A stretch of 64,000 nucleotides of DNA from Mesorhizobium sp. CA8 (GTDB lineage Bacteria > Pseudomonadota > Alphaproteobacteria > Rhizobiales > Rhizobiaceae): positions 1-64,000 of the forward strand of contig NZ_JAIUHG010000018.1 in assembly GCF_020164955.1 (NCBI RefSeq), given 5' to 3'. Numbering within the stretch: the first letter of the stretch is position 1; each line of letters opens with the position of its first letter. The translations under genes were made by a program, and so were the position numbers. The notes beneath the pieces are model-generated. The model saw only the letters and a list, made by a program, of their open reading frames with translations, was not told the DNA's origin and ran no database searches. Of this stretch, positions 50,700-59,004 are shown piece after piece.

Positions 50700-51047
50700 T
50701 TGACCATTACTATCTACGGGATCACCACCTGCGACACGATCAAGAAGGCGCGCGTCTGGCTGGAGAGCCGTGACGTGCCGTATCGCTTTCATGACTACCG
50801 GGCAGAGGGGATCGAGGCCGACAAGCTCAGCGGTTGGATCGGCAAGGTCGGTTGGGAAAAGCTGCTAAACAAGGGCAGCACGACCTTTCGCGAGCTGCCG
50901 GAAGCAGACAAGACCGGGCTGGACGAGAAGAAGGCGAAGCAGCTGATGCTCGCCAAGCCGACGATGATCAAGCGGCCGGTGCTGGAGATGGGCGAGCGGA
51001 TATTAGTGGGGTTCAGGCCGGAGGTTTACGAGGAGGCGGTGAAGTAA
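50700..51047 (+). CDS. ArsC/Spx/YffB-like thioredoxin-fold protein
   Basis: A 115-residue arsenate-reductase-family protein. The start MTITIYGITTCDTIKKA has the single-Cys active-site region (ITTCDT), and KRPVLEMGERILVGFRPEVYEEAV has the RP/GF segment. TTG 50700 is the start; no ATG is available. Members include YffB, Spx and glutaredoxin-dependent arsenate reductases; arsenic genes are absent nearby, so a general redox role is more likely. Confidence 0.8.
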   Translation: MTITIYGITTCDTIKKARVWLESRDVPYRFHDYRAEGIEADKLSGWIGKVGWEKLLNKGSTTFRELPEADKTGLDEKKAKQLMLAKPTMIKRPVLEMGERILVGFRPEVYEEAVK

Positions 51048-51067
51048 AGGCGGGACGCCGAAGCCCC

Positions 51068-51240
51068 AATTTCCCCCTTGCGGGGGAGATGGCCGGCAGG
51101 CCAGAGGGGGGTGTGAAGGAACGCGGCGTTGGTCAACGTGTCCAGCGCGAACCTGCCTTGATATTCGGTTTGATTATTGAGACGCTGGAGGGACAGCCCC
51201 CCTCTGCCCTGCCGGGCACCTCCCCCGCGAGGGGGGAGAT
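51068..51240. repeat. Palindromic repeat pair between ArsC-like gene and DUF488 gene
   Basis: Left arm at 51,071-51,112 (ttcccccttgcgggggagat, ggccggcaggccagaggggg) and right arm at 51,196-51,240 (cccccctctgccctgccggg, acctcccccgcgagggggga). They are inverted copies around an 80-base spacer, the same family as 37,434 and 17,253. The 240-base gap has no gene. Confidence 0.68.
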
Positions 51241-51286
51241 CAGATGTCGCCGCCGCTTTCGCCGATCGCCAACGTAGCGGGATACA

Positions 51287-51640
51287 TCATGCCCCTCGCA
51301 AATAGTCCGCCAGCGCCACCGCATTATTGTGCGCCTCGTCATGCGCGCCGTAGAGCAGCGTCACCTTGCCCTCGCGCACCAGGCCACGCAGCTGCGCCAC
51401 CGCTTCCTTGTTGGAGTCGAACTCGGCCCGATATCGCTTCTGGAACTCGCCCCAGCGCTCCGGCTCGTGCCCGAACCATTTGCGCAGTTCGTCGCTCGGC
51501 GCGATCTCCTTCAGCCATAGCGTCAGTTCCGCGTCCTTCTTGCTGACGCCGCGCGGCCAAATCCGGTCGACCAGGACCCGCTGGCCGTCGGCCTTCGCCG
51601 GCGGCTCATAGACACGCTTCACCGCAATGTCGAAGGCCAC
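51287..51640 (-). CDS. DUF488-family protein
   Basis: A 117-residue protein of the DUF488 (YeaO-like) family: VYEPPAKADGQRVLVDRIWPRGVSK at the front and GKVTLLYGAHDEAHNNAVALADYL at the end are conserved in the family. Function unknown. It lies alone between two repeats. Confidence 0.82.
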   Translation of the reverse strand: MAFDIAVKRVYEPPAKADGQRVLVDRIWPRGVSKKDAELTLWLKEIAPSDELRKWFGHEPERWGEFQKRYRAEFDSNKEAVAQLRGLVREGKVTLLYGAHDEAHNNAVALADYLRGA

Positions 51641-51659
51641 TTACGCCTCCTTTGCCAAA

Positions 51660-51727
51660 CAATTCCGGGAAAAGTGTGCAGCGGTTGGGCTCGGCAACTT
51701 CGCCGTGGCCGTCCGTTCGGAATTGCG
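51660..51727. repeat. Short palindromic repeat, GCAATTCC family, with internal insertion
   Basis: Ends caattccgggaaaagtgtgc and gtccgttcggaattgcg match the copies at 18,346 and 41,314, but the middle is about 23 bases longer. It lies between the DUF488 gene and the aminopeptidase stop. Confidence 0.6.
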
Positions 51728-51741
51728 CAACAAAAGTACCG

Positions 51742-52998
51742 TTACGCCCACTCGCCCTTGCGCATCACCGGCACCCGGCTGCCATCCTTGGCCACGCCGT
51801 CAATGTCGATCTTGTCGGAGCCGATCATCCAGTCGATGTGGATGAAGCTCTTGTTGCCGCCGCGCGTCGCGATCTCGTCCTGGCTGAGCGATGCGCCGTT
51901 GACGAAGCATTTCGAATAGCACTGCCCGAGCGCGATATGGCAGGCGGCGTTCTCGTCGAACAGCGTGTTGAAGAACAACAGCCCGCTCTTCGCGATCGGC
52001 GAGGAATGCGGCACCAGCGCCACCTCGCCGAGCCGCCGTGCGCCCTCGTCGGTGTCGAGCACCTTCTGCAGCACGTCCTCGCCCTTCGAGGCCTTGGCCT
52101 CGACGATCCGCCCACCCTCGAAGCGCACCGAGATGTCGTCGATCAGCGTGCCCTGGTAGGAGAGCGGCTTGGTCGAGGAGACGTAGCCCTCGACGCGCCT
52201 CGCATGCGGCGTGGTGAAGACCTCCTCGGTGGGGATGTTCGGGTTGCAGGTGATGCCGTTCTTCGCCGTCGAAGCGCCGCCCATCCATTCATGGCCGTCC
52301 GCCAGCCCGACGGTCAGGTCGGTGCCCGGTCCGGTGAAATGCAGCGCGTGGAAACTGTGCTCGTTGAGCCATCTCGTGCGCTCGGCCAAGGCGGCGTTAT
52401 GGGCCTTCCAGTTGCCGATCGGGTCCTCGACATCGACCCGCGAGGCCGAGAAGATGGCGTCGGCGAGCTTCACCACCGCGACGTCGTCGGGCTCGCCCGG
52501 AAACACTTGGCGAGCCCAGGCAAGGTCGGGATAGGCGACGATGTTCCAGTTGATGTCGAAGCCGGTGATCTTCTCCAGCGCCGGCTGGTAGGCTATCGAG
52601 TTCGCCTTGTTGGCGCGCGCCACCTTGGCCGGATCCTGTGACGAGAGCAGCGACGGATCCTCGCCCCGCACGGCGAGCCGCGCCGCATTGTTGGAGAACG
52701 CCTTCGCCATGCCTTCGTAGAGCCAGCCGGCGGCGCGGTCGAAGCCGGCGTCCGCCCCATAGCGGAAACGCGCCAGCGTGATCTCGTCGTCGTTGAAGAT
52801 CGGCGTCACCAGCCCGGCGCCCGCCTTATAGGCGTGCTCGACGATGCGGCGGGTCAGCGGCAGTGCCGCGATCGAGGAGGTCAGCACCAGGTCCTGACCG
52901 GGCTGCAGCTGCAGCCCGACCTTGACGGCGACTTCCGCCAGCCTATCGAGCTTCACCGGGTCGATGCTTGCCGAAACGCCGCGCGAATGTGTGGTCAT
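51742..52998 (-). CDS. Aminopeptidase T-like (peptidase family M29)
   Basis: A 418-residue metallopeptidase of the M29 family. EHSFHALHFTGPGTDLTVGL, then EEVFTTPHARRVEGYVSST, EGGRIVEAKASKGEDVL and NPNIPTEEVF hold the metal-site Glu/His/Tyr/Asp residues. ATG 52998 (MTTHSRGVSA) is chosen over the earlier start at 53088. Removes N-terminal residues from peptides; it is a stand-alone gene in the cytoplasm. Confidence 0.86.
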   Translation of the reverse strand: MTTHSRGVSASIDPVKLDRLAEVAVKVGLQLQPGQDLVLTSSIAALPLTRRIVEHAYKAGAGLVTPIFNDDEITLARFRYGADAGFDRAAGWLYEGMAKAFSNNAARLAVRGEDPSLLSSQDPAKVARANKANSIAYQPALEKITGFDINWNIVAYPDLAWARQVFPGEPDDVAVVKLADAIFSASRVDVEDPIGNWKAHNAALAERTRWLNEHSFHALHFTGPGTDLTVGLADGHEWMGGASTAKNGITCNPNIPTEEVFTTPHARRVEGYVSSTKPLSYQGTLIDDISVRFEGGRIVEAKASKGEDVLQKVLDTDEGARRLGEVALVPHSSPIAKSGLLFFNTLFDENAACHIALGQCYSKCFVNGASLSQDEIATRGGNKSFIHIDWMIGSDKIDIDGVAKDGSRVPVMRKGEWA

Positions 52999-53124
52999 GA
53001 TCTTGCCTGCCGTTATGTTGGGGTTCTCATCCTTACATAGATCGCTGCGATTGACCTTTCCACCGCGATCAACTGGGCCTGCTCTCAAGCAGGACGAACC
53101 GCGTCGTTGAAGAGTACGGAGCGG

Positions 53125-54039
53125 TTATGCGGCGCTGTCCAACGCCCGGAACTGCGCCATGGTCGCCTCGATCTCCTCGCGGATCCACACCTTGAAATCA
53201 CGCACCTTGCGGCTTTCGCTCTTGCTGGCCGAGGTCACAAGCCAGTAGCCGAGCCCGCTTTCGGCTCGCACACCGAAGGGCGCGACCAGCCGGCCGTCGG
53301 CCAGCGCGTCGGCGGTGAGCAACTGCCAGGCGAGCATCACGCCGTGGCCGGCGATCGCCGATTCCAGGCAAAGCATCGGGTCGGTGAAACGCGCGCCCTT
53401 CTGGAAAGTGACCGGCTCGACGCCGGCCGCCTCGAACCAGCCGTCCCAGCTGAACATCGAACGCTCGTCGGTGATGGCGCAGGTCTGCGCGAGGTCGCCG
53501 ATCGACTTCAGCCTGGCCGCGATCGAGGGAGCGCAGACCGGAAATACTTCCTGCGCAAGCAGCAGTTCCGAATGCACGCCCGGCCAGTCGCCGTCGCCCA
53601 TCCGGATCGCGACGTCGATATCGGAATAGTCGAGATCGGAGAGCTTGCCCGATGCGTCGATGCGCAAAAGCACATTCGGGTGTCGCGCGAAATGCCGCGA
53701 CAGCCGGGGCAGCAGCCATTTCGACGCGAAAGCCGGCGCCACCGAGACGACCAGCGTGCACTCGTTGGCCTCGTCGGCCATCGCCACCGCCTGCGCAAGC
53801 TCGCGGAAGCCGGCGCTGAGCCGCGCCGTTAAGGCGGCACCGAATTCCGTCGGCACGAGCCCGCCCGGCGTCCGTTCGAACAGCGCCTGTCCCAACTGCT
53901 TTTCCGTGCGCTTGACCTGCTGGCTGACGGCGCTGACCGAGACGTTAAGCTCCGCCGCGGCTCCCGCCAGCGATCCCAGCCGGGCGACGGTTTCCACAGC
54001 GCGCAGGCCGTTGAGATGGACGCGGTTCAGCATAGCCAT
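53125..54039 (-). CDS. LysR-family regulator (GcvA-like)
   Basis: A 304-residue LysR protein with HTH near the N-terminus (LNGLRAVETVARLGSLAGAAAELNVSVSAVSQQVKRTEKQL) and a periplasmic-binding-type sensor domain after about residue 90. It resembles GcvA-type regulators. A small divergent gene at 54,138 may be its target. Family certain; ligand unknown. Confidence 0.84.
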   Translation of the reverse strand: MAMLNRVHLNGLRAVETVARLGSLAGAAAELNVSVSAVSQQVKRTEKQLGQALFERTPGGLVPTEFGAALTARLSAGFRELAQAVAMADEANECTLVVSVAPAFASKWLLPRLSRHFARHPNVLLRIDASGKLSDLDYSDIDVAIRMGDGDWPGVHSELLLAQEVFPVCAPSIAARLKSIGDLAQTCAITDERSMFSWDGWFEAAGVEPVTFQKGARFTDPMLCLESAIAGHGVMLAWQLLTADALADGRLVAPFGVRAESGLGYWLVTSASKSESRKVRDFKVWIREEIEATMAQFRALDSAA

Positions 54040-54137
54040 CCAGCTTTTCTAAAGTGAACGGACCGAAATCTCAAATTGAAACCCGATAGGAAAGCGCAGA
54101 ATTTAGCCGAAACAGCCTTGAACCATGAGGTAGCCCC

Positions 54138-54338
54138 ATGAAGATTTCATGTTTCCTGAGAGGGCTTTCCGCCGCCGAGGCGAGGCCGCGCGACAACGGC
54201 GAGATCGCTCGCTGGATCACCGATCCGCTGTCGCATCCGGTGCTCGACACCATGTCGGAGCGCGAGCTCGGCGATATGCCCTTCCGGCTGACGGCCCGCC
54301 GCACCGCATATGAGACGATGGGTGCAGCTGGGCGCTGA
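54138..54338 (+). CDS. Short conserved-looking protein, 66 residues
   Basis: A 66-residue soluble protein (MKISCFLRGLSAAEARPRDNG to AAGR) with a plausible ribosome site (ATGAGGTAG, 5-13 bases before). It is divergent from the LysR gene with a 98-base intergenic space. The word LSHPVLDTMSERELGDMPF resembles the small DUF1127-related proteins of rhizobia, but that match is only by eye. Downstream is a palindromic repeat. Confidence 0.45.
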   Translation: MKISCFLRGLSAAEARPRDNGEIARWITDPLSHPVLDTMSERELGDMPFRLTARRTAYETMGAAGR

Positions 54339-54352
54339 GTTACACGCCTTTT

Positions 54353-54486
54353 CGGCGGCACTCCCCCTCATCCGGCCGCTTCGCGGCCACCTTCTCCCCA
54401 AGGGGAGAAGAGATGGCGCCGGCACCGACAGGCTCCTCTCCCCACCGGGGAGAGGTCAGCCGAGCGAAGCGGAGGCTGGGTGAGGG
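54353..54486. repeat. Large palindromic repeat after the 66-residue gene
   Basis: Left: cactccccctcatccggccg, cttcgcggccaccttctccc, caaggggagaag. Right: ctcctctccccaccggggag, aggtcagccgagcgaagcgg, aggctgggtgagggg. The same family as at 37,434. It partly overlaps the upstream region of the MFS gene at 54,554. Confidence 0.7.
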
Positions 54487-54553
54487 GACGCCTGCGCTTG
54501 GCCCAACGCAAGCACGGTTGCTTCGCCTGCGCACACAACTATTTTGCACCGCA

Positions 54554-55711
54554 ATGAACGCCTCGCCATCTCCCTTACGGCTTGCTCTCGCCGGCATGGT
54601 CGCGCTCGCGGTCGCCATGGGCATCGGCCGCTTCGTCTATACGCCTATCCTGCCCGGGATGATGGAGGAGCTGCATTTGACGCCGGCCGATGCCGGCTGG
54701 ATCGCATCCGCCAATTATATCGGCTATCTCATCGGCGCTTTGGCCGCGGCCGGCGGCTGGGCGCATGGCCGCGAGCGCATGCTGATGTTCGCCGGCCTCG
54801 CCGCCAGCGCCGTGCTCGCGGCTCTGATGGGGCTCAACGAGACCATGGCCGCCTTCCTCGTCATCCGCTTACTCGCCGGCCTCGCCAGCGCCTTCGTCAT
54901 GGTGTTCATGGCCTCGATCGTCTTCAGCCATCTGGCTGAAGTTGGCCGCGGCGATTTGCAGGCGCTGCATTTCGGCGGCGTGGGCCTCGGCATTGCCGCG
55001 TCCTCGGCGCTGCTGGCGATCCTCGTCTCCGAACATGCGGATTGGGCCGCGGGCTGGCTCTGGTCTGGAGCGCTTTCGGCCGTCGGCCTGCTTGTCGTCG
55101 CGCTGCTTGCCGGCTCGGCCACCCCGGCCAATGTCGCCGACGGGCGCGAACCGGCGCTGCCGAAGGATGGGTCCCTGGTGAAGATGATCGTCGCCTACGG
55201 GCTGTTCGGTTTCGGCTATGTGGTGACGGCCACTTTCCTGGTCGCCATCGTCCGCCAGGGCGGCGGCGGGCGCGTGTTCGAGGCGACTGTCTGGTTGGTC
55301 GCCGGCCTCGCCGGCTTTCCCTCGACATGGCTTTGGCAGAAGCTCGCCGGCCGGATAGGGCTCTCTGCCGCTTACGCCGCGAGCTGCCTGGTCGAGGTGG
55401 TCGGCGTCACCGCCAGCGTCGTCGTCAAGGGCGCATCCGGACCGTTGATTGCCGGCGTCCTGCTCGGCGGCACCTTCATCGCCATCACGGCGCTGGGCTT
55501 ACAGATGGGCAGGCAGCTCGCGCCCAGGGCGCCGCGCCGCATCTTCGCGGTGATGACGGCAGCCTTCGGTCTTGGCCAGATCGTCGGCCCGATCGCAGCC
55601 GGCCTGCTCGCCCAGGCCTCGGGCAATTACGTGCTTGCCTCGATCATGGCGGCGGCGGCGCTGCTCGCCTCCGGCGTCATTGCCTCGTCGGCCGCGCCAA
55701 AATCGCCATGA
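54554..55711 (+). CDS. MFS transporter, YbfB/YjiJ family
   Basis: A 385-residue major facilitator protein with about twelve hydrophobic segments. The start MNASPSPLRLALAGMVALAVAMGIGRFVYTPILPGMMEEL is typical of YbfB/YjiJ. ATG 54554 follows a stretch without a strong ribosome site; the upstream frame reads repeat sequence. Probably exports small metabolites; the substrate is unknown. Confidence 0.83.
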   Translation: MNASPSPLRLALAGMVALAVAMGIGRFVYTPILPGMMEELHLTPADAGWIASANYIGYLIGALAAAGGWAHGRERMLMFAGLAASAVLAALMGLNETMAAFLVIRLLAGLASAFVMVFMASIVFSHLAEVGRGDLQALHFGGVGLGIAASSALLAILVSEHADWAAGWLWSGALSAVGLLVVALLAGSATPANVADGREPALPKDGSLVKMIVAYGLFGFGYVVTATFLVAIVRQGGGGRVFEATVWLVAGLAGFPSTWLWQKLAGRIGLSAAYAASCLVEVVGVTASVVVKGASGPLIAGVLLGGTFIAITALGLQMGRQLAPRAPRRIFAVMTAAFGLGQIVGPIAAGLLAQASGNYVLASIMAAAALLASGVIASSAAPKSP

Positions 55712-55833
55712 TTTGCGGTTTGTTCGATGCCGGGCGTCTGGCACGGGCATTTTCTTTCCCCCTAATGTGTGACTTTATGCCCGCCGAACTGCAACGCCGC
55801 TGATTTGCGGTCAGACCGAGGAAACCCGCCACA

Positions 55834-57093
55834 GTGTTCGTATCCTTCTTCCCGCAGCCGAAGCTCTTCTTCACATCGGCCGCCGTCTGGAGCCTTGCCG
55901 CGATCCTGTTCTGGTTCTTCGGCGGCGAGCAGCTGGGCGCCGTCTTCGGCCTGCCCCCGGTAGCGGCCGGCACGCCCCCCATTATCGGCATCGCGGTGCT
56001 GTGGTCGAAGCCGTTCCTGTGGTTCTACATCTACTTCGTGGCCTGCGTGGTGATCTTCTACGCCTTCTGGAGCTGGTACGCCCCGCACCCGTGGCAGAAC
56101 TGGTCGATCCTGATGACTGCCGTCATCCTGTTCTTCATCTACTTCAACGTTCAGGTCTCGGTTGCGGTCAACAATTGGTATGGCCCGTTCTTCGACTACG
56201 TTCAGGGCTTGATGTCGGGAACGACGGCCTCGACCGACACCGAATTCTACAAGGGCTTGGCCGATTTCTCCTGGCTGGCGCTGGTCGGCATGAACGTGCA
56301 GGTGGTCAATGCCTTCATCGTCAGCCACTGGATTTTCCGCTGGCGCACCGCGATGAACGATTACTTCATGGCCAACTGGGGCCGGCTGCGCCACATCGAG
56401 GGCGCTTCACAGCGTATCCAGGAAGACACGATGCGCTTCTCGCAGATCATGGAGGATCTCGGCTCGACCTTCGTCCAGTCGATCATGACGCTGATCGCCT
56501 TTCTGCCAGTCTTGATTCAACTGCAGGCCCACATCACCGAATTGCCGATCATCGGCACGGTCCCGCAGCCGCTGGTCGTTGCCGCATTGGGCTGGTGTCT
56601 GTTCGGAACGATTTCGGTCATGATCGCCGGCCTCAAATTGCCCGGCCTGCAATTCCGCAATCAGCGTGTCGAGGCGGCCTACCGCAAGGAACTCGTCTAT
56701 GGCGAGGACCATCCCGACCGGGCGCAGCCGGCGACGACCACGGAACTATTCGCCAATGTGCGCCGCAACTACTTCAGGCTCTATTTTCACTACATCTACT
56801 TCAATGTCGTGCGATACACCTACCTGCAGGCCGACAACATCTTCTCGCTGCTGATCCTCGGGCCTTCGCTGGTTGCGCACAAGATCACCTTCGGTGCCCT
56901 GAACCAGATATCGAACGCGTTCGGCAAGGTCACGAATTCGCTGCAGTTCCTGCTAAATTCCTGGTCGACGATCGTCGAGCTGCAGTCGGTCCATAAACGT
57001 CTGCGCGCCTTCGAAGCGACGCTGCAGGGCGAACCGCTGCCAGACATCGACCAGCGCTATCTTGCCCGTCACGGCGCGGAGGATCCCGCCTGA
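55834..57093 (+). CDS. bacA: Peptide transporter SbmA/BacA family
   Basis: A 419-residue inner-membrane transporter of the SbmA/BacA family with about eight membrane segments. The start MFVSFFPQPKLFFTSAAVWSL is nearly diagnostic, and VNNWYGPFFDYVQ, EDLGSTFVQSIMTLIAFLP are further family words. GTG 55834 is the start (GAGGAAAC upstream). The family imports antimicrobial peptides and, in rhizobia, NCR-like peptides during symbiosis. Length 419 against 406-426 in the family. A paralogue may exist elsewhere, so symbiotic role is not assured. Confidence 0.87.
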   Translation: MFVSFFPQPKLFFTSAAVWSLAAILFWFFGGEQLGAVFGLPPVAAGTPPIIGIAVLWSKPFLWFYIYFVACVVIFYAFWSWYAPHPWQNWSILMTAVILFFIYFNVQVSVAVNNWYGPFFDYVQGLMSGTTASTDTEFYKGLADFSWLALVGMNVQVVNAFIVSHWIFRWRTAMNDYFMANWGRLRHIEGASQRIQEDTMRFSQIMEDLGSTFVQSIMTLIAFLPVLIQLQAHITELPIIGTVPQPLVVAALGWCLFGTISVMIAGLKLPGLQFRNQRVEAAYRKELVYGEDHPDRAQPATTTELFANVRRNYFRLYFHYIYFNVVRYTYLQADNIFSLLILGPSLVAHKITFGALNQISNAFGKVTNSLQFLLNSWSTIVELQSVHKRLRAFEATLQGEPLPDIDQRYLARHGAEDPA

Positions 57094-57116
57094 GCTGAAG
57101 CTAGACCGTGGGCGCC

Positions 57117-58130
57117 TCAGCCGCCCACACTCGCCTGCGCATTGCCGGCGCGCTGGCGCGCGACATAGTCGCGGAAACTGATGCACTCGACATCCGCCTT
57201 CACGCAGACGTCGCCGGCGAAGCGCTCCAGCGCATTCCAGTAGGCGCCGTTATTCATCAATGTGAAGTGGAAGCCGAGCTCCATCGGCAGGCGCTTGCCG
57301 TTGTACTGAGCCTCGAAGGCGGCGTGGAACGTCCGGTAAGCGCGGTCGGCGAACTCGTCCGCCATCGACGGCTTCTCCAAGCCGTTCGAGTGGCGGACGT
57401 AGAGATTATAGTCCATGGCGACCACCGGCTTCGATTTCGGCCCTTCCGGAATCTGCGGCAGCGCAAAGCGGGTGGTGCCGTTCTTCGTTGGCGGCACGGC
57501 CGGGCCGTTCGAGACGCCGCTCGCGTCGTAGTCAAAGCCAGCCTGGGGCAGCGCTTCGTAAAGCGCCTTATCGGTGGACAGGTAGGGCGCGCGAAAACCG
57601 GTTACGGTATGGCGGGCGAAATCGCGCCAGCCGGGCGGCTCGGGAGAAATGCCGTTGATCGTATAGGCGTTTTCGAAAATGCGCCGCGCGGACGCGAATT
57701 CGGCCAGCCAGTCGGCCTTGCTCCAGTCCTTGCCGTCGAAATGGCCGCAGGCATGGCTGCCGATGTCGTGGCCTTCGGCCGCGGCGAGCCGGACCTGTTC
57801 CAGCCGCTCGGCGACATCCTGTTTCGAGGCGCCGAAGCCGACATTGGATTTGCCGGCGGCCTTGCCGGGGCCGGCATATTGCAGCCGCGTCTCGGGAGAG
57901 AGCAGGAAGACGCAGGACAGGAAATAGGTGAAATGCGCGCCCGTGCGCTTTGCCAGCGCCCGGCTGCGCTGCCATTGCGAGATCTCCCGGGCGGCGTCGA
58001 ACGAGATCAGCACGACCTGCTTGGGGTTGGCCGGCAAAGCGGCTGGCGATTTCGGCGGATCGGCGAAGACGACATTGGCTGAGGCGAGCGAGGCGAGACT
58101 GAATGCAAGGACGCGGTACGAACGAAGCAT
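57117..58130 (-). CDS. Polysaccharide deacetylase family protein, secreted
   Basis: A 337-residue protein with a signal peptide (residues 1-24, MLRSYRVLAFSLASLASANV then VFA). The NodB-homology fold is suggested by VVLISFDAAREISQW, ADWLAEFASARRIFENAY and DIGSHACGHFDG (the metal His pair), and FRAPYLSTD. It removes acyl groups from a sugar polymer in the periplasm; the substrate is unknown. ATG 58130 gives a good signal peptide. It converges on bacA. Confidence 0.78.
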   Translation of the reverse strand: MLRSYRVLAFSLASLASANVVFADPPKSPAALPANPKQVVLISFDAAREISQWQRSRALAKRTGAHFTYFLSCVFLLSPETRLQYAGPGKAAGKSNVGFGASKQDVAERLEQVRLAAAEGHDIGSHACGHFDGKDWSKADWLAEFASARRIFENAYTINGISPEPPGWRDFARHTVTGFRAPYLSTDKALYEALPQAGFDYDASGVSNGPAVPPTKNGTTRFALPQIPEGPKSKPVVAMDYNLYVRHSNGLEKPSMADEFADRAYRTFHAAFEAQYNGKRLPMELGFHFTLMNNGAYWNALERFAGDVCVKADVECISFRDYVARQRAGNAQASVGG

Positions 58131-58332
58131 TGGCAACCTTCTGGCGGGGACGTCTCCGGCTGATCGGAAGCCGGCTATCGCGCAAATGTGGCGCGGTTGC
58201 GTTCGGGCAAGCTCCGCCGGCGCCGGACATCCCCAGCCGATTTTCCGGCCCGCCCCCTTCCATGCCGACGAAATTTCGCTAAAACGCGGGCTCAAGAAGC
58301 GCCCCCTTCCGGGGCAGCAATGGTTTTGATTG

Positions 58333-58998
58333 ATGTCGGACGACAGTTTTATCCGCGAAGTCAACGAAGAGATTCGTCGCGAGCAGGCGCAGAAGCTATG
58401 GGATCGTTTCGGCCCGGCCATACTCGGCCTTGCCATCCTCGTCGTGCTCGGCACCGCCGCTGTCGTAGGCTATCGCTATTGGGACGAAACCCGCGCCAAC
58501 CGTTCGGGCGACGCCTTCTCGGCTGCGTTGAAGCTCGCCAATGACGGCAAGAACGATGAGGCGATCGCCGCGCTCGATCAGCTGGAGAAGGACGGCTACG
58601 GCGCCTATCCGCTGCTCGCTCGCATGCGCGCCGCGACCGTCAAGGCCGGCAAGGGCGACGTCGATGGCGCGGTCAAGGATTTCGACGAGGTCGCCGCCGA
58701 CAACGCCATTCCCGCCGGCATCCGCGACATCGCGCGGCTGAGGGCCGCGCTGCTGCTCGTCGATCACGGTTCCTATGCCGACGTCTCAAGCCGCATCGAG
58801 GCGCTCACCGCCGACACCAATCCGCTGCGCCATTCGGCGCGCGAGGCGCTCGGCCTTGCCGCCTGGAAGGACGGCAAGTCGGCCGACGCGCTCAAAGTGT
58901 TCGACCAGATCTCTTCGGACGAAGCCGCCCCGCGCAATGTGCGCCAGCGGGCACAGCTGATGTCCGAGCTGATCCGCGGGTCGGGCAACGCTTCGTGA
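58333..58998 (+). CDS. YfgM-like membrane-anchored TPR protein
   Basis: A 221-residue protein of the tetratricopeptide-like YfgM/ancillary SecYEG translocon family. It has an N-terminal acidic stretch, one membrane segment (about residues 25-45: AILGLAILVVLGTAAVVGYRYW) and a periplasmic helical part. ATG 58333 is chosen. It precedes der with a 6-base gap, the order seen in many proteobacteria where the YfgM homologue sits before der (engA). Confidence 0.8.
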   Translation: MSDDSFIREVNEEIRREQAQKLWDRFGPAILGLAILVVLGTAAVVGYRYWDETRANRSGDAFSAALKLANDGKNDEAIAALDQLEKDGYGAYPLLARMRAATVKAGKGDVDGAVKDFDEVAADNAIPAGIRDIARLRAALLLVDHGSYADVSSRIEALTADTNPLRHSAREALGLAAWKDGKSADALKVFDQISSDEAAPRNVRQRAQLMSELIRGSGNAS

Positions 58999-59004
58999 TC
59001 CGGG

